This document shows, one piece after another, positions 8,122 to 17,217 of a stretch of 64,000 bases of DNA (position 1 is its first letter; each line of letters opens with the position of its first letter). The notes under the pieces are model-generated. The model was not told the DNA's origin. It saw only the letters and a list, made by a program, of their open reading frames with translations, and searched no databases. Location of the stretch: the NCBI RefSeq assembly GCF_947502065.1, contig NZ_CANMYE010000001.1, positions 434,001 to 498,000 on the forward strand, read 5' to 3'. The DNA comes from an uncultured Pseudoteredinibacter sp. GTDB taxonomy: Bacteria > Pseudomonadota > Gammaproteobacteria > Pseudomonadales > Cellvibrionaceae. Both the position numbers and the translations under genes were made by a program.

Positions 8122-9393
8122 GTGGGCAAAGTAGTGGGCAAAAGCACCACCTGGATGCTGATGTTTTGTGTGGCATTGCTGTCGCCATTGAGTCATGCGG
8201 TAAAAGTAGAAAACCTCTACCGTGCTAGTTTTCCGGTAGCCGATCAAACCCCTCAAAGCCGTGACAAGCTTGCGGCAGCTGGCTTGACTCGCGTTATCGT
8301 ACGGGCCAGCGGCGCGCGTGAAATTCCTGATAGTGAACAGCTTAGAAGCGTGTTGGCCCAGGCTAATCGTTATATGCAGCAATTTAGCTATGAAAATGCT
8401 GAAGAAGGCTACGTTGTTAACTTGGATTATGCCAAGTCTGCGGTTGACACTTTATTGCGTAAACTGGATCTGCCCATTTGGCCGGATAAGCGTCCACAGG
8501 TGCTGTTATGGTTAGCGCAAGATGATTTCCAGCAGCGCCAAATGCTCAATGTTGCCGAACAAGAATTGCTGCTTGAAGCCGTACAGCAAGTCGAAGCTGA
8601 GCGGGCTTTGCCTATTTCTTTACCAGTGATGGATTTGGATGATCGCTTGGCCTTCCCGGTTGCCCAGGCTTGGTCTTTAAACGAGCAGAGCTTAATGGCG
8701 GCTTCCAGCCGTTACCAAAGTGATGTGGCGGTACTTGGTCGTTTGAGTATTACCGGAAGTGGGCAATGGCTGGCTTCTTGGTTGCTGGTTGATCGCGGCA
8801 AATTACAGTTGTTTGATGGCCGCGCCGCATCGGCTGAGGAGTTGGTTCAGGACGGCTTAAACCAAGTGGCGGATTACTTGGCTGCCCAGCATGCCATTGT
8901 TGCCAGCCCAGTAGATAGCAAGCCCCACTTCATGCAGCTTGATAATATTTCTGATTTTAAGTCTTATCGAAAGGTGTTGGACTATCTCAATGGCCTGGCC
9001 ATGGTGCGCTACGCAGAGCCTGATCTCGTGCTTGCCGATCAGCTACGTTTACGTTTATTTATTGATGGTCAGTTGCAGCAGCTGGTTGATGCGATTGCCT
9101 TGGATAAGGTATTGCAGGCGAATCAGGCCATTGCTGAGGCCAGTCAGCAGGGCGTGTTGTACTATCAGTTACCAGAGACCCAGTTACCACAGACCCAGCC
9201 AACACAGATGGATAATGTCTTGCAGCCCTTGGCCCCACAAGGTGAAAGCTCTAGCTCTGCAGAAGAGGGTGCGAGTTTAATTCCAGGCATTGCTGAACAG
9301 GCTGTTGGCACAAGTGATGGTTCTGAAAACAGCGTTGGCCTTACGGACGCTGCGGCAATTGATGCCTCGCAGCGCCCGAGGCCCCCACAATAA
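8122..9393 (+). CDS. DUF2066 domain-containing exported protein
   Basis: The protein is about 423 residues from the GTG at 8122. That start has GGGGGA just upstream and gives a short signal peptide with two lysines, a hydrophobic core and a LSHA cleavage site; a TTG at 8095 is the alternative. Family landmarks follow: NLYRASFPVADQTPQSRDK, LAAAGLTRVIVRASG, and WPDKRPQVLLWLAQDD near residue 120. DUF2066 proteins are periplasmic and of unknown function and commonly stand before hda in pseudomonads, as here. The last 70 residues are Ser/Gln/Pro-rich and probably disordered. Confidence 0.8.
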   Translation: MGKVVGKSTTWMLMFCVALLSPLSHAVKVENLYRASFPVADQTPQSRDKLAAAGLTRVIVRASGAREIPDSEQLRSVLAQANRYMQQFSYENAEEGYVVNLDYAKSAVDTLLRKLDLPIWPDKRPQVLLWLAQDDFQQRQMLNVAEQELLLEAVQQVEAERALPISLPVMDLDDRLAFPVAQAWSLNEQSLMAASSRYQSDVAVLGRLSITGSGQWLASWLLVDRGKLQLFDGRAASAEELVQDGLNQVADYLAAQHAIVASPVDSKPHFMQLDNISDFKSYRKVLDYLNGLAMVRYAEPDLVLADQLRLRLFIDGQLQQLVDAIALDKVLQANQAIAEASQQGVLYYQLPETQLPQTQPTQMDNVLQPLAPQGESSSSAEEGASLIPGIAEQAVGTSDGSENSVGLTDAAAIDASQRPRPPQ

Positions 9394-9549
9394 GGCGTTC
9401 ATAGGCCTTTAGACCTGCCAAGTTGTTGATTCTTAAATTAAATTTCTGAAATTTTAGCCCCAGAATTGATCTGGGGCTTGATTCCATAAAGAGCAAAAGG
9501 TTAAGCTCGCCCTTATTTTTTGCTAGATCCGATATTAGATCCGATACCT

Positions 9550-10266
9550 GTGGAACAGTCGAACCCCCAACAATTGTCCTTGGGCGTAGCACTTGCTGAT
9601 GGCGCCACCTTCGAGAACTTCTATACCATAGAAGGTTCTGGTGCTGCCCAGGCTGTTTTCGCATTGCAGACATTCTTGCAGAGCCCAAGCGAGCATGGAT
9701 TTTTCCTTTGGGGCAGCAGTGGTAGCGGCTTGAGCCATCTGCTACAAGCTAGCTGCCATAAAGCCAATCAGATGCGACAAAGCGCTCAGTATTTACCTCT
9801 TGCTGATTTAGTGGGCTTTGCCCCAGAGGCTTTGCTTGAAGGTATGGAGCGATTCGACCTGCTATGCTTTGATGGCTTGCAGCATGTTGCCGGCAAAGCT
9901 GATTGGGAGCAGGCGTTGTTTAACTGCTTTAATCGCAGTAAAGATAGGGGGCGCAAAATTATCTTTAGCGCCAATGCCAATCCTTCGGAGCTGCCTGTAA
10001 AATTACCGGATTTATCTTCACGTTTAGCTTGGGGCTTGAGCTTTCAAGTTCCTTTATTGGGTGACCAGGAAAAGCTAGAAGCATTAACCATGCGATCCAA
10101 GGCAAGAGGTTTGCAGCTGCCAGAAGAAGTAGCGCAGTTTATTTTGAATCGAGCCCCAAGACATATTGGCGAGCTATTTGAAATTCTTGATCGTCTTGAT
10201 AGGGCTTCTTTAAGCGAGCAGCGCAAGCTGACCATTCCTTTTGCTAAGCAAGTTTTAGGTATGTAG
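9550..10266 (+). CDS. hda: DnaA-homologue Hda, regulatory inactivation of DnaA
   Basis: A DnaA-related AAA+ protein of about 238 residues that, with the DNA clamp, stimulates ATP hydrolysis by DnaA after initiation. The segment QLSLGVALADGATFENFY near the N-terminus aligns with the start of pseudomonad Hda, which favours the GTG at 9550 over a TTG at 9520; neither has a clear ribosome-binding site. The Walker A loop reads GSSGSGLSHLL, with Leu where DnaA has Lys and E. coli Hda has Arg. Walker B is LLCFDGLQHV. The C-terminal lid ends RRAPRHIGELFE-type (here NRAPRHIGELFE). It follows the DUF2066 gene as in Pseudomonas. Confidence 0.9.
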   Translation: MEQSNPQQLSLGVALADGATFENFYTIEGSGAAQAVFALQTFLQSPSEHGFFLWGSSGSGLSHLLQASCHKANQMRQSAQYLPLADLVGFAPEALLEGMERFDLLCFDGLQHVAGKADWEQALFNCFNRSKDRGRKIIFSANANPSELPVKLPDLSSRLAWGLSFQVPLLGDQEKLEALTMRSKARGLQLPEEVAQFILNRAPRHIGELFEILDRLDRASLSEQRKLTIPFAKQVLGM

Positions 10267-10340
10267 CTGCAGCTGATTTTGTGCGGGCTCTGTCTAACTC
10301 TTTCTCGTTCTTGAATGCCGATTTACCCACCTTACTCAGA

Positions 10341-11354
10341 CTAATTGACCTTCTCTAGATAAAGCTTTTCGGCAGGGTAATCGATAATCATATTAAGATA
10401 TTGAAAAGCTGAGCCACCCAAGGCGCCATCTATTTTTTTATCCATCATGGCGGACATATGTTCGTGGAAGTTGTGATCGGCGCGGCGTGCAAACCAAACT
10501 GGGCCGACACTAAATGTAGCTATTTTAATTTCGGGAACCTGTATCATTGCTTCTTTAATGTAAGCGTCACCGGCCTCAATGTATTTCCATTCTGGGTGTT
10601 TAGCTCGCCATTGATCAAATACTGAAGCGACCATAAAAGAGGCGGCCATTGTATTGCCAGCTATATCTATAATTGATTTGGCCTCGCTGCTGAGTGTCGC
10701 TTGTGCGCCAGTATCTAGCAGCAAATCAAGGCTTTGCCCATCGACAGTAACTGGCATCCGAGGGAAGGCCATCGTGTAGCTACCATGCTGATCCTTTTGG
10801 AAACCCAGATTCAAAACTTCCATCTTTGCTGAACTTTTGGGTAACTGATCCAGCACTGCAAATTGCTGTGCTGGATAATTGATATTAATGATTTTCTCTG
10901 CATGCCAACGTCCACCCAAAAAGCCATCATAGCCGAGCTTGTCTTCGTCAATTTTGTTGCTGGGTGCGATAAAAAGCTGGCCTTCCATGAAGTTGTTTAA
11001 GCCTCCCTTAGGTATCGATTTTTCCTTCGTAAAGCTTGGCATGCTGCTTAATTTTACTGGGCCTCTTTTAGATGCTTTCTCGATGCTTGGCCACTGATAT
11101 TTATCAAAAAGTTCCTGGCTAATAACATTCCAGCCACCGCCAGTATCCGTATAAAAACGAATCTTAGTGCCGTCAGTTAATGTGGGGGTGAGATACACCA
11201 AATTGTTTTTGAATTCGGAAGGTAGTATTTCTGCAAAGAGCGCTTGAGTGGGTGCAGCAAATAGAAAGCTGGCGATAGCGATCTGAATTGATTTGTGTGG
11301 AGGGTGCTTACAGTTTTGTTTGTTGCGTTGTTTATTGTTCGTGTAAAAACGCAT
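10341..11354 (-). CDS. Secreted two-lobed retropepsin/pepsin-like aspartyl protease
   Basis: A 337-residue protein with a signal peptide (hydrophobic SIQIAIASFLFAAPTQALFA ending in ALFA) and two aspartyl-protease motifs, FYTDTGGGWN near residue 68 and LLLDTGAQAT near residue 211. Each half ends in a matching segment: DGFLGGRWHAEKIININYPA in lobe 1 and DGALGGSAFQYLNMIIDYPA in lobe 2. This indicates an internal duplication of a retropepsin-like domain that supplies both catalytic Asp residues in one chain. AAAAAGGAT lies about 7 bases before the ATG. It interrupts the pseudomonad hda-DUF2069 order. Substrate unknown; activity inferred from the DTG pair. Confidence 0.75.
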   Translation of the reverse strand: MRFYTNNKQRNKQNCKHPPHKSIQIAIASFLFAAPTQALFAEILPSEFKNNLVYLTPTLTDGTKIRFYTDTGGGWNVISQELFDKYQWPSIEKASKRGPVKLSSMPSFTKEKSIPKGGLNNFMEGQLFIAPSNKIDEDKLGYDGFLGGRWHAEKIININYPAQQFAVLDQLPKSSAKMEVLNLGFQKDQHGSYTMAFPRMPVTVDGQSLDLLLDTGAQATLSSEAKSIIDIAGNTMAASFMVASVFDQWRAKHPEWKYIEAGDAYIKEAMIQVPEIKIATFSVGPVWFARRADHNFHEHMSAMMDKKIDGALGGSAFQYLNMIIDYPAEKLYLEKVN

Positions 11355-11383
11355 ATCAAAATCCTTTTTGCCAATAACAAAAT

Positions 11384-11423
11384 GGGGGCAGATCCCTAAA
11401 GAGAGTGGCGCATAGCTTTAGAC
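11384..11423. repeat. Degenerate half copy of the adjacent long palindrome
   Basis: The 40 bases resemble the left arm and loop of the palindrome at 11430-11497 (shared CAGATCCCTA, GGC(G)CATAGCTTTAG) but with several differences and no matching right arm. It looks like a decayed direct repeat of the left half. Confidence 0.65.
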
Positions 11424-11429
11424 GAAAAT

Positions 11430-11497
11430 GGGGTCAGATCCCTACAACAGCGGGGCATAGCTTTAGCTATGCCCCGCTGTTGTAGGGATCTGACCCC
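11430..11497. repeat. 68-bp palindrome with perfect 32-bp arms
   Basis: Bases 11430-11461 pair perfectly with 11466-11497 around the loop TTTA. The ends are the GGGGTCAGATCCC form of the repeat family; the inner 18 bp per arm are new sequence. It lies 14 bases after the sppA stop codon on the minus strand, so it probably folds at the 3' end of sppA mRNA; the bases after the hairpin on that strand read ATTTTC, a weak terminator tail. Confidence 0.9.
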
Positions 11498-11511
11498 GCT
11501 TTAACGAGAGT

Positions 11512-13350
11512 TTAAGGTGCCGCGCAAGCTACGCAGCGTGCGTACATACCTTTCGGATCATTTAAGCTATTAAGCTCATCAATGGCTCCCACCACTGGGC
11601 TAAACCAGCTCGCTAATTTTTGATTGATAGGTTTCAACCAAGGGTTAACGCTGGCTTTCGCATCAAGATTGTTGGCAAGCTCCTGCATAAACTGTTCGCT
11701 TGGGCTTAATTTACGCTTGATCTCAATAACATCATAATCGCTGATCTCGGCTCGCTCAGCGGCGGCCTTAATGGCATCGTTTAGGCCACCTAGCTTATCA
11801 ACAAGACCGTTGGCTAAGGCTTGCTCGCCACTCCAAACGCGGCCCTGAGCAATTTCATTAATGGCCTCTGGGGTGCTTTCACGGCCTTCGGCAGCGATAT
11901 CTAGAAATTGTTTGTATACCTGCTCAACGCCTTGTTGCACAACACGCTCGGCCAATGGGCTTAGAGTGCGATCAACACGCATGCTGCCAGCAAGTAAAGT
12001 AGTGCCTAATCCGTCCGTATGAATACCCAAGTGCTTTAAGCTTTCTTCAAGGGTGGGGAAGGCGCCAAATACACCGATGGAGCCGGTAATTGTGGTTGGT
12101 GTTGCCCAAATTTCATCGCTCGTTGCCGAGATCCAGTAACCACCAGAGGCAGCAACACTGCCCATGGAAACGATAACGGGGATGTCTTCTTGCAAGTCGA
12201 GGAGCTGCTGGCGAATAATTTCTGAGGCAAAGGCACTGCCGCCGCCAGAATCTACGCGCAGTACCAAGGCTTTGAGTTTTTCTTCCTTAGCTTGGCGAAT
12301 CAATTCTGCCAAGGTATCGCCACCAATAGTGCCTTCTGGTTGTTCACCATCTAAGATGGTACCGCTGGCAACAATTAAGCCGACTTTGTCTTCTTTGCTA
12401 TCAAAGCTTGGAAGCTCAAGGGCAAGATAAGAGTCGCTATCGATGCCGCGATAGCCATCGCCGTCTTCATTCTTACCGACTTTTTCCTGCAGCTTGGCAA
12501 GTTGTTTATGGCGTGGCAGTAGCTCGTCTACATAGCCTGCTGACAACGCTAATGCTGCGGAATCACCATTAGCTTCGGCTAGGCGAGTATCCATATTGTT
12601 TATCAATGCATTGATACTGCCGCTTTCCAATTCACGCTGTGTTTCCACGCTTTGAGTATAGTGTGCCCACAACTGGTTTAGCCATTGTCCGTTGTGCTCC
12701 TTCGATGCTTCAGACATATCGTTGCGCATATAAGGCTCAAGAAAATCTTTATACTGACCAACCTTAAAGACATGCACATTGACGGCAAGTTTATCCAGAG
12801 CATCTTTATAATAGTTACGATAAGACGCGAAGCCCATTAGGCTTACACCGCCCATTGGGTTGAGATAAATTTCATCGGCATAGGCGGCCAAATAATATTG
12901 GCTTTGTGAATAGTAATCGCCAACCGCATAGACGGGTTTGCCTGTGCTTTTAAAGTCCTCAATGCTTTGGCCAAGCTCATCTAGCTTACTTAAACCGCCG
13001 GCCATGCCACCTAGATCCAAGACCATCGAGTTGATCATGTCGTCGTCTTTGGCTTTTTCGATAGCTTTTTGCAGATCGCGTAGGCGGGTTTCATTGCGGC
13101 TATTGTTGCCCATCAGCTGAGCAAAAGGATCTTGGGCGCTAAGCTGATCAACTAAGTAACCGGACGGTGCGATAACCAGAGCCGTTTTTTCAGTGAGAGG
13201 CTTGGGCCCTTTGGGCTGCAAGGCCACAATAAAGGCGATCAGTAAAAAGAAAAATAGAATATTCAGGACGATTCGGCGCAGGCCATTAATGGCATCCCAG
13301 ATGCCTGATAGCAGGCGCAGTATCAATGGGCGTTTAGCGGTTTCAGTCAT
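11512..13350 (-). CDS. sppA: Signal peptide peptidase SppA, long (67K) type
   Basis: A 612-residue inner-membrane serine protease that degrades cleaved signal peptides. One transmembrane segment lies near residues 28-45 (IVLNILFFFLLIAFIVAL). Two tandem ClpP-like domains follow, as in the E. coli long form: the first contains the general-base region (YYLAAYADEIYLNP) and the second the catalytic serine segment (VSMGSVAASGGYWISATSDEIWA, around residue 405). It is the usual length for the 67K type. The C-terminus ends in a Cys-containing tail (YARCVACAAP), unusual for the family. It is transcribed alone, with a long palindrome directly after the stop. Confidence 0.95.
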   Translation of the reverse strand: MTETAKRPLILRLLSGIWDAINGLRRIVLNILFFFLLIAFIVALQPKGPKPLTEKTALVIAPSGYLVDQLSAQDPFAQLMGNNSRNETRLRDLQKAIEKAKDDDMINSMVLDLGGMAGGLSKLDELGQSIEDFKSTGKPVYAVGDYYSQSQYYLAAYADEIYLNPMGGVSLMGFASYRNYYKDALDKLAVNVHVFKVGQYKDFLEPYMRNDMSEASKEHNGQWLNQLWAHYTQSVETQRELESGSINALINNMDTRLAEANGDSAALALSAGYVDELLPRHKQLAKLQEKVGKNEDGDGYRGIDSDSYLALELPSFDSKEDKVGLIVASGTILDGEQPEGTIGGDTLAELIRQAKEEKLKALVLRVDSGGGSAFASEIIRQQLLDLQEDIPVIVSMGSVAASGGYWISATSDEIWATPTTITGSIGVFGAFPTLEESLKHLGIHTDGLGTTLLAGSMRVDRTLSPLAERVVQQGVEQVYKQFLDIAAEGRESTPEAINEIAQGRVWSGEQALANGLVDKLGGLNDAIKAAAERAEISDYDVIEIKRKLSPSEQFMQELANNLDAKASVNPWLKPINQKLASWFSPVVGAIDELNSLNDPKGMYARCVACAAP

Positions 13351-13468
13351 ATGCGATCCTTCTCAATCGGCTGCCTTTGGGGCAAGTATCTCTTAAATCA
13401 AACGTAGTTCTATCAGGCCAATGGTTTAATTTAACTGCAAGTGCTTTCTGGTAAAGCTTTGTTAGGGC

Positions 13469-14520
<1,052 letters not shown>

Positions 14521-14555
14521 CTAAAACGTTATCTTTCTAGGTTAAGTGGTACTGT

Positions 14556-14900
14556 TTAGATCAGCTCTAAGACATTTTCCGGCGGGCGGCCCAATACAGC
14601 CTTATCACCTTTAACCACTATTGGGCGCTCGATAAGCTTGGGGTGGCTGCACATGGCTTCAATTAAGGCTTTATCACTGTGGCTGTCATCGGACAGTTTT
14701 AGCTCTTTATAGGCATCTTCACCCTTACGTAGCAGTTGGCGTGGGCTTATCGCTAATTTGGCAAGGATACCGGCTAGCTCCTTTTCGTTGGGAGTATTCT
14801 CTAGATACAGCACGATTTCAGGGCTGATTCCCTTTTCTTCCAAAATGGCCAAGGTTTGACGAGATTTTGAACAGCGTGGGTTGTGATAAATGGTGTACAT
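14556..14900 (-). CDS. arsC: Glutaredoxin-type arsenate reductase (ArsC/YfgD family)
   Basis: A 114-residue thioredoxin-fold protein starting MYTIYHNPRCSKSRQTL, with the single catalytic Cys at residue 10 followed by the Lys/Ser/Arg anion-binding pocket. The C-terminal segment RPIVVKGDKAVLGRPPENV is typical of the family. Members reduce arsenate with glutathione/glutaredoxin; the YfgD branch is less well characterised. AAGGA lies 8 bases before the chosen ATG; a frame from 14954 would add 18 residues with no family match. There is no ars operon nearby, so the house-keeping YfgD role is at least as likely. Confidence 0.88.
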   Translation of the reverse strand: MYTIYHNPRCSKSRQTLAILEEKGISPEIVLYLENTPNEKELAGILAKLAISPRQLLRKGEDAYKELKLSDDSHSDKALIEAMCSHPKLIERPIVVKGDKAVLGRPPENVLELI

Positions 14901-15169
14901 AGCGAATTCCTTCAATAATCGCGACTTGGTTCTCACGCAGGCTTCACCTAGCATAAGTAGGCTTGCGCTTAATGGACTAAACTGCCTATTGTATGTCGAT
15001 GAGGCAGTTAAGACTAATCCTAAATGCTTGTGCTAAGTGTACGCCATGCATAGGGAAAACTAGATTGCCATGATATAAAGGGCGCTTAGAAAAAGGGAAT
15101 TTGCAAACGATATTATTCAATTACCCGTCGATGGGGAAATACCCAAAGACACCTACTATTGAGGACAAT

Positions 15170-16477
15170 ATGATTACGATTGAGACGGTAAAGCGTTTTA
15201 TCCAGCAAATCATATTTCATTATCAGGATAAACAGTGCCAAAAGAGTGCTGCAGCCCTGACGTATATGACCTTATTTGCCATCGTGCCCATGATGACGGT
15301 GAGCTATTCCATGTTTTCGGTGATTCCCGCTTTCTCTGGCTTGGAATCCCAGCTGCAAGCGCTGATCTTCAATAATTTCGTACCCTCCACGGGGCAAGAG
15401 GTACAGCAGTACTTATCCGGCTTCTCTTCCCAAGCCCGCAGCTTAACTTCGGTTGGTGTCATCATGCTGGTGGTGACCGCTTATCTAATGTTGAAAAACA
15501 TTGAGGGTAATTTCAACTCTATCTGGGGAGTGAAAGAGGGGCGTAAAGGCCTAGCTAACTTTTTGCTGTATTGGGCTGTGCTAAGTCTTGGCCCGTTACT
15601 GTTGGGAATGGGCTTGGCCGTAACCACCTACCTTTTATCTTTAAAATTGTTTGAAGGGGTAGAAACTCAAGGCCTCTTTGCGGGTTTATTGGGCTTTTTG
15701 CCTTTTGTATTGGCAACAGCGGCGTTCACGCTTTTATTTGTGGCCGTGCCCAATTGCAAGGTAAACATAAAGCATGCAGCGATTGGCGGCCTGCTCACTG
15801 CGATTGCTTTTGAGCTGGTTAAAAAGCTGTTCGCCACTGTTGTGGGAATGACTTCCTTAGAAGTGATTTATGGCGCCTTTGCGGTTGTGCCTTTGTTTCT
15901 GGTGTGGATCTACGTGATGTGGATGTTGGTGCTATCTGGCGCTATTTTAGTACGGGTTTTATCTACTTTCTCTCAGGGTGCAGAAGGCCAGCATTACCCA
16001 GATTTGATTGCGGCGCTTTTGGTTTTGTGGGCCTTTCATCAACGCTGGCAGCAGGGTGAGAGTTTGACAGATAGACATGCGGCTGAAGTGGGGGTGGATG
16101 GCCGTCAGTGGGCAGGCATTCGTGAATCCTTAATTCAGCAGCAGATAATCGCGGCGACTAGCAATGGCGACTATGTATTAAGTAAAGATCTTTCCCGCGT
16201 GCGATTGCGCAGCTTGGCAGGGATGGTTGGAATAGAAAGCCAATTGCCGGGTGAATCTCGCTTCTTGCAATCTTTGCCTTGGTTTCCTTCGGTGGCTGCC
16301 AGAATGCTCGCCATCGATCAAAAAACAGAGCTGGAATACGATGTCTGTTTAACCGAGGTGTTTAATACGGTTCCACAAACCTTAGAGCTACCAGAAGAAG
16401 ATGCCTTAATTAGTGACGAAGGGGTTTTTCCTATTCATCAAGCGAAGCAGGGCAATGGCTCTAATGATACCCAGTAG
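15170..16477 (+). CDS. yihY: YihY/BrkB-family inner-membrane protein
   Basis: About 435 residues from the ATG at 15170, preceded by GAGGA with 5-base spacing (an upstream TTG at 15101 is rejected). The first 280 residues are the YihY domain: QKSAAALTYMTLFAIVPMM, then six hydrophobic segments including VGVIMLVVTAYLMLKNIEG and VIYGAFAVVPLFLVWIYVMWMLVL. The C-terminal 150 residues are a soluble helical extension found in pseudomonad homologues. The family was once called ribonuclease BN in error; its function is unknown. Gene order with wrbA/arsC upstream and tlpA downstream matches Pseudomonas. Confidence 0.88.
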   Translation: MITIETVKRFIQQIIFHYQDKQCQKSAAALTYMTLFAIVPMMTVSYSMFSVIPAFSGLESQLQALIFNNFVPSTGQEVQQYLSGFSSQARSLTSVGVIMLVVTAYLMLKNIEGNFNSIWGVKEGRKGLANFLLYWAVLSLGPLLLGMGLAVTTYLLSLKLFEGVETQGLFAGLLGFLPFVLATAAFTLLFVAVPNCKVNIKHAAIGGLLTAIAFELVKKLFATVVGMTSLEVIYGAFAVVPLFLVWIYVMWMLVLSGAILVRVLSTFSQGAEGQHYPDLIAALLVLWAFHQRWQQGESLTDRHAAEVGVDGRQWAGIRESLIQQQIIAATSNGDYVLSKDLSRVRLRSLAGMVGIESQLPGESRFLQSLPWFPSVAARMLAIDQKTELEYDVCLTEVFNTVPQTLELPEEDALISDEGVFPIHQAKQGNGSNDTQ

Positions 16478-16514
16478 TAAAGTAAGTAATCGGCTGAAAG
16501 GATTAGGTAGATTT

Positions 16515-17030
16515 GTGAAGACTAAACGATTTTCTAACAACCTACTGGCTGGCGCCTTTGTGCTTGCTGGATTGCTGTTGAGCGGCTGTGATAGTACTAA
16601 CAAACTGCCACTGGCCAGTGGAAAGTCGCTAGATTTACAAGCCGAGCAAACTCTGGTGATTAACTACTGGGCCGATTGGTGTAAACCTTGTCGCCATGAA
16701 ATTCCAGAGCTTAATCAGCTTGATAAAGAAGAAGGCATTACTGTCATCGGTATCGACTTTGATAAGCATCAGGGGCAGCAGTTGGATGACTTGATTCAGG
16801 ATATGAATATCGATTTTGCTGTGCTTGCTGGTGATCTAGAGCCCAATGCGATTCACCCTGAGCTGAGCAGACAGGCAAAAGCTTTGCCTATGACCTATCT
16901 ATTAACAATACCTGCGAAAGCTTCCGGTAAGACTGCACGGTTGAGCCCTGTTTTTTTGGGGCCGCAAACTAAGGATGGGTTGCTGAAAAAAATCAGTACG
17001 TTTAAAACAGCCCAGGCTGAAAAAAGTTAA
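16515..17030 (+). CDS. TlpA-like thioredoxin-fold lipoprotein
   Basis: From the GTG at 16515 (AGGTAG just upstream) the protein is 171 residues with a perfect lipoprotein signal ending LLSGC, so Cys25 would be acylated. The thioredoxin fold follows with the active site WADWCKPC (Cys56, Cys59) and the cis-Pro region ALPMTYLL. It is likely anchored in the periplasm and involved in thiol-disulfide exchange. Longer frames from 16413 or 16455 overlap yihY and bury the signal peptide. It is probably co-transcribed with yihY. Confidence 0.88.
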   Translation: MKTKRFSNNLLAGAFVLAGLLLSGCDSTNKLPLASGKSLDLQAEQTLVINYWADWCKPCRHEIPELNQLDKEEGITVIGIDFDKHQGQQLDDLIQDMNIDFAVLAGDLEPNAIHPELSRQAKALPMTYLLTIPAKASGKTARLSPVFLGPQTKDGLLKKISTFKTAQAEKS

Positions 17031-17095
17031 GCGCTGGCCTTATCTCAATATTATTGAATTTCTTTTAAAGTTTTATTAATTCTACCGCTATCGTG

Positions 17096-17120
17096 ATGCC
17101 GCTCTCATTAAGAGTGGCAT
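17096..17120. other. Short hairpin between the TlpA and TonB-receptor genes
   Basis: Inverted repeat ATGCCGCTCT / AGAGTGGCAT with one mismatch and a short loop. No T-run follows, so it is weak as a terminator; it may be a regulatory hairpin ahead of the receptor gene. Confidence 0.35.
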
Positions 17121-17217
17121 GCTTGCATTGTCATATTTACATCACCGCTCCGTCATAAAGCCTTGTTAGATTGCTTTGCGTTTTATGCTATCGCACCCTA
17201 ACAAAGGATTTAATCTA

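Noticed and set aside
7945..8382. 145-codon minus-strand frame over the purM-DUF2066 gap
   Set aside because: It overlaps the start of the well-supported DUF2066 gene, and its composition is that of a shadow frame.
14556..14900. Arsenic resistance operon
   Set aside because: Only the glutaredoxin-type ArsC is present, in a housekeeping context shared with Pseudomonas; no arsB/acr3 or arsR.
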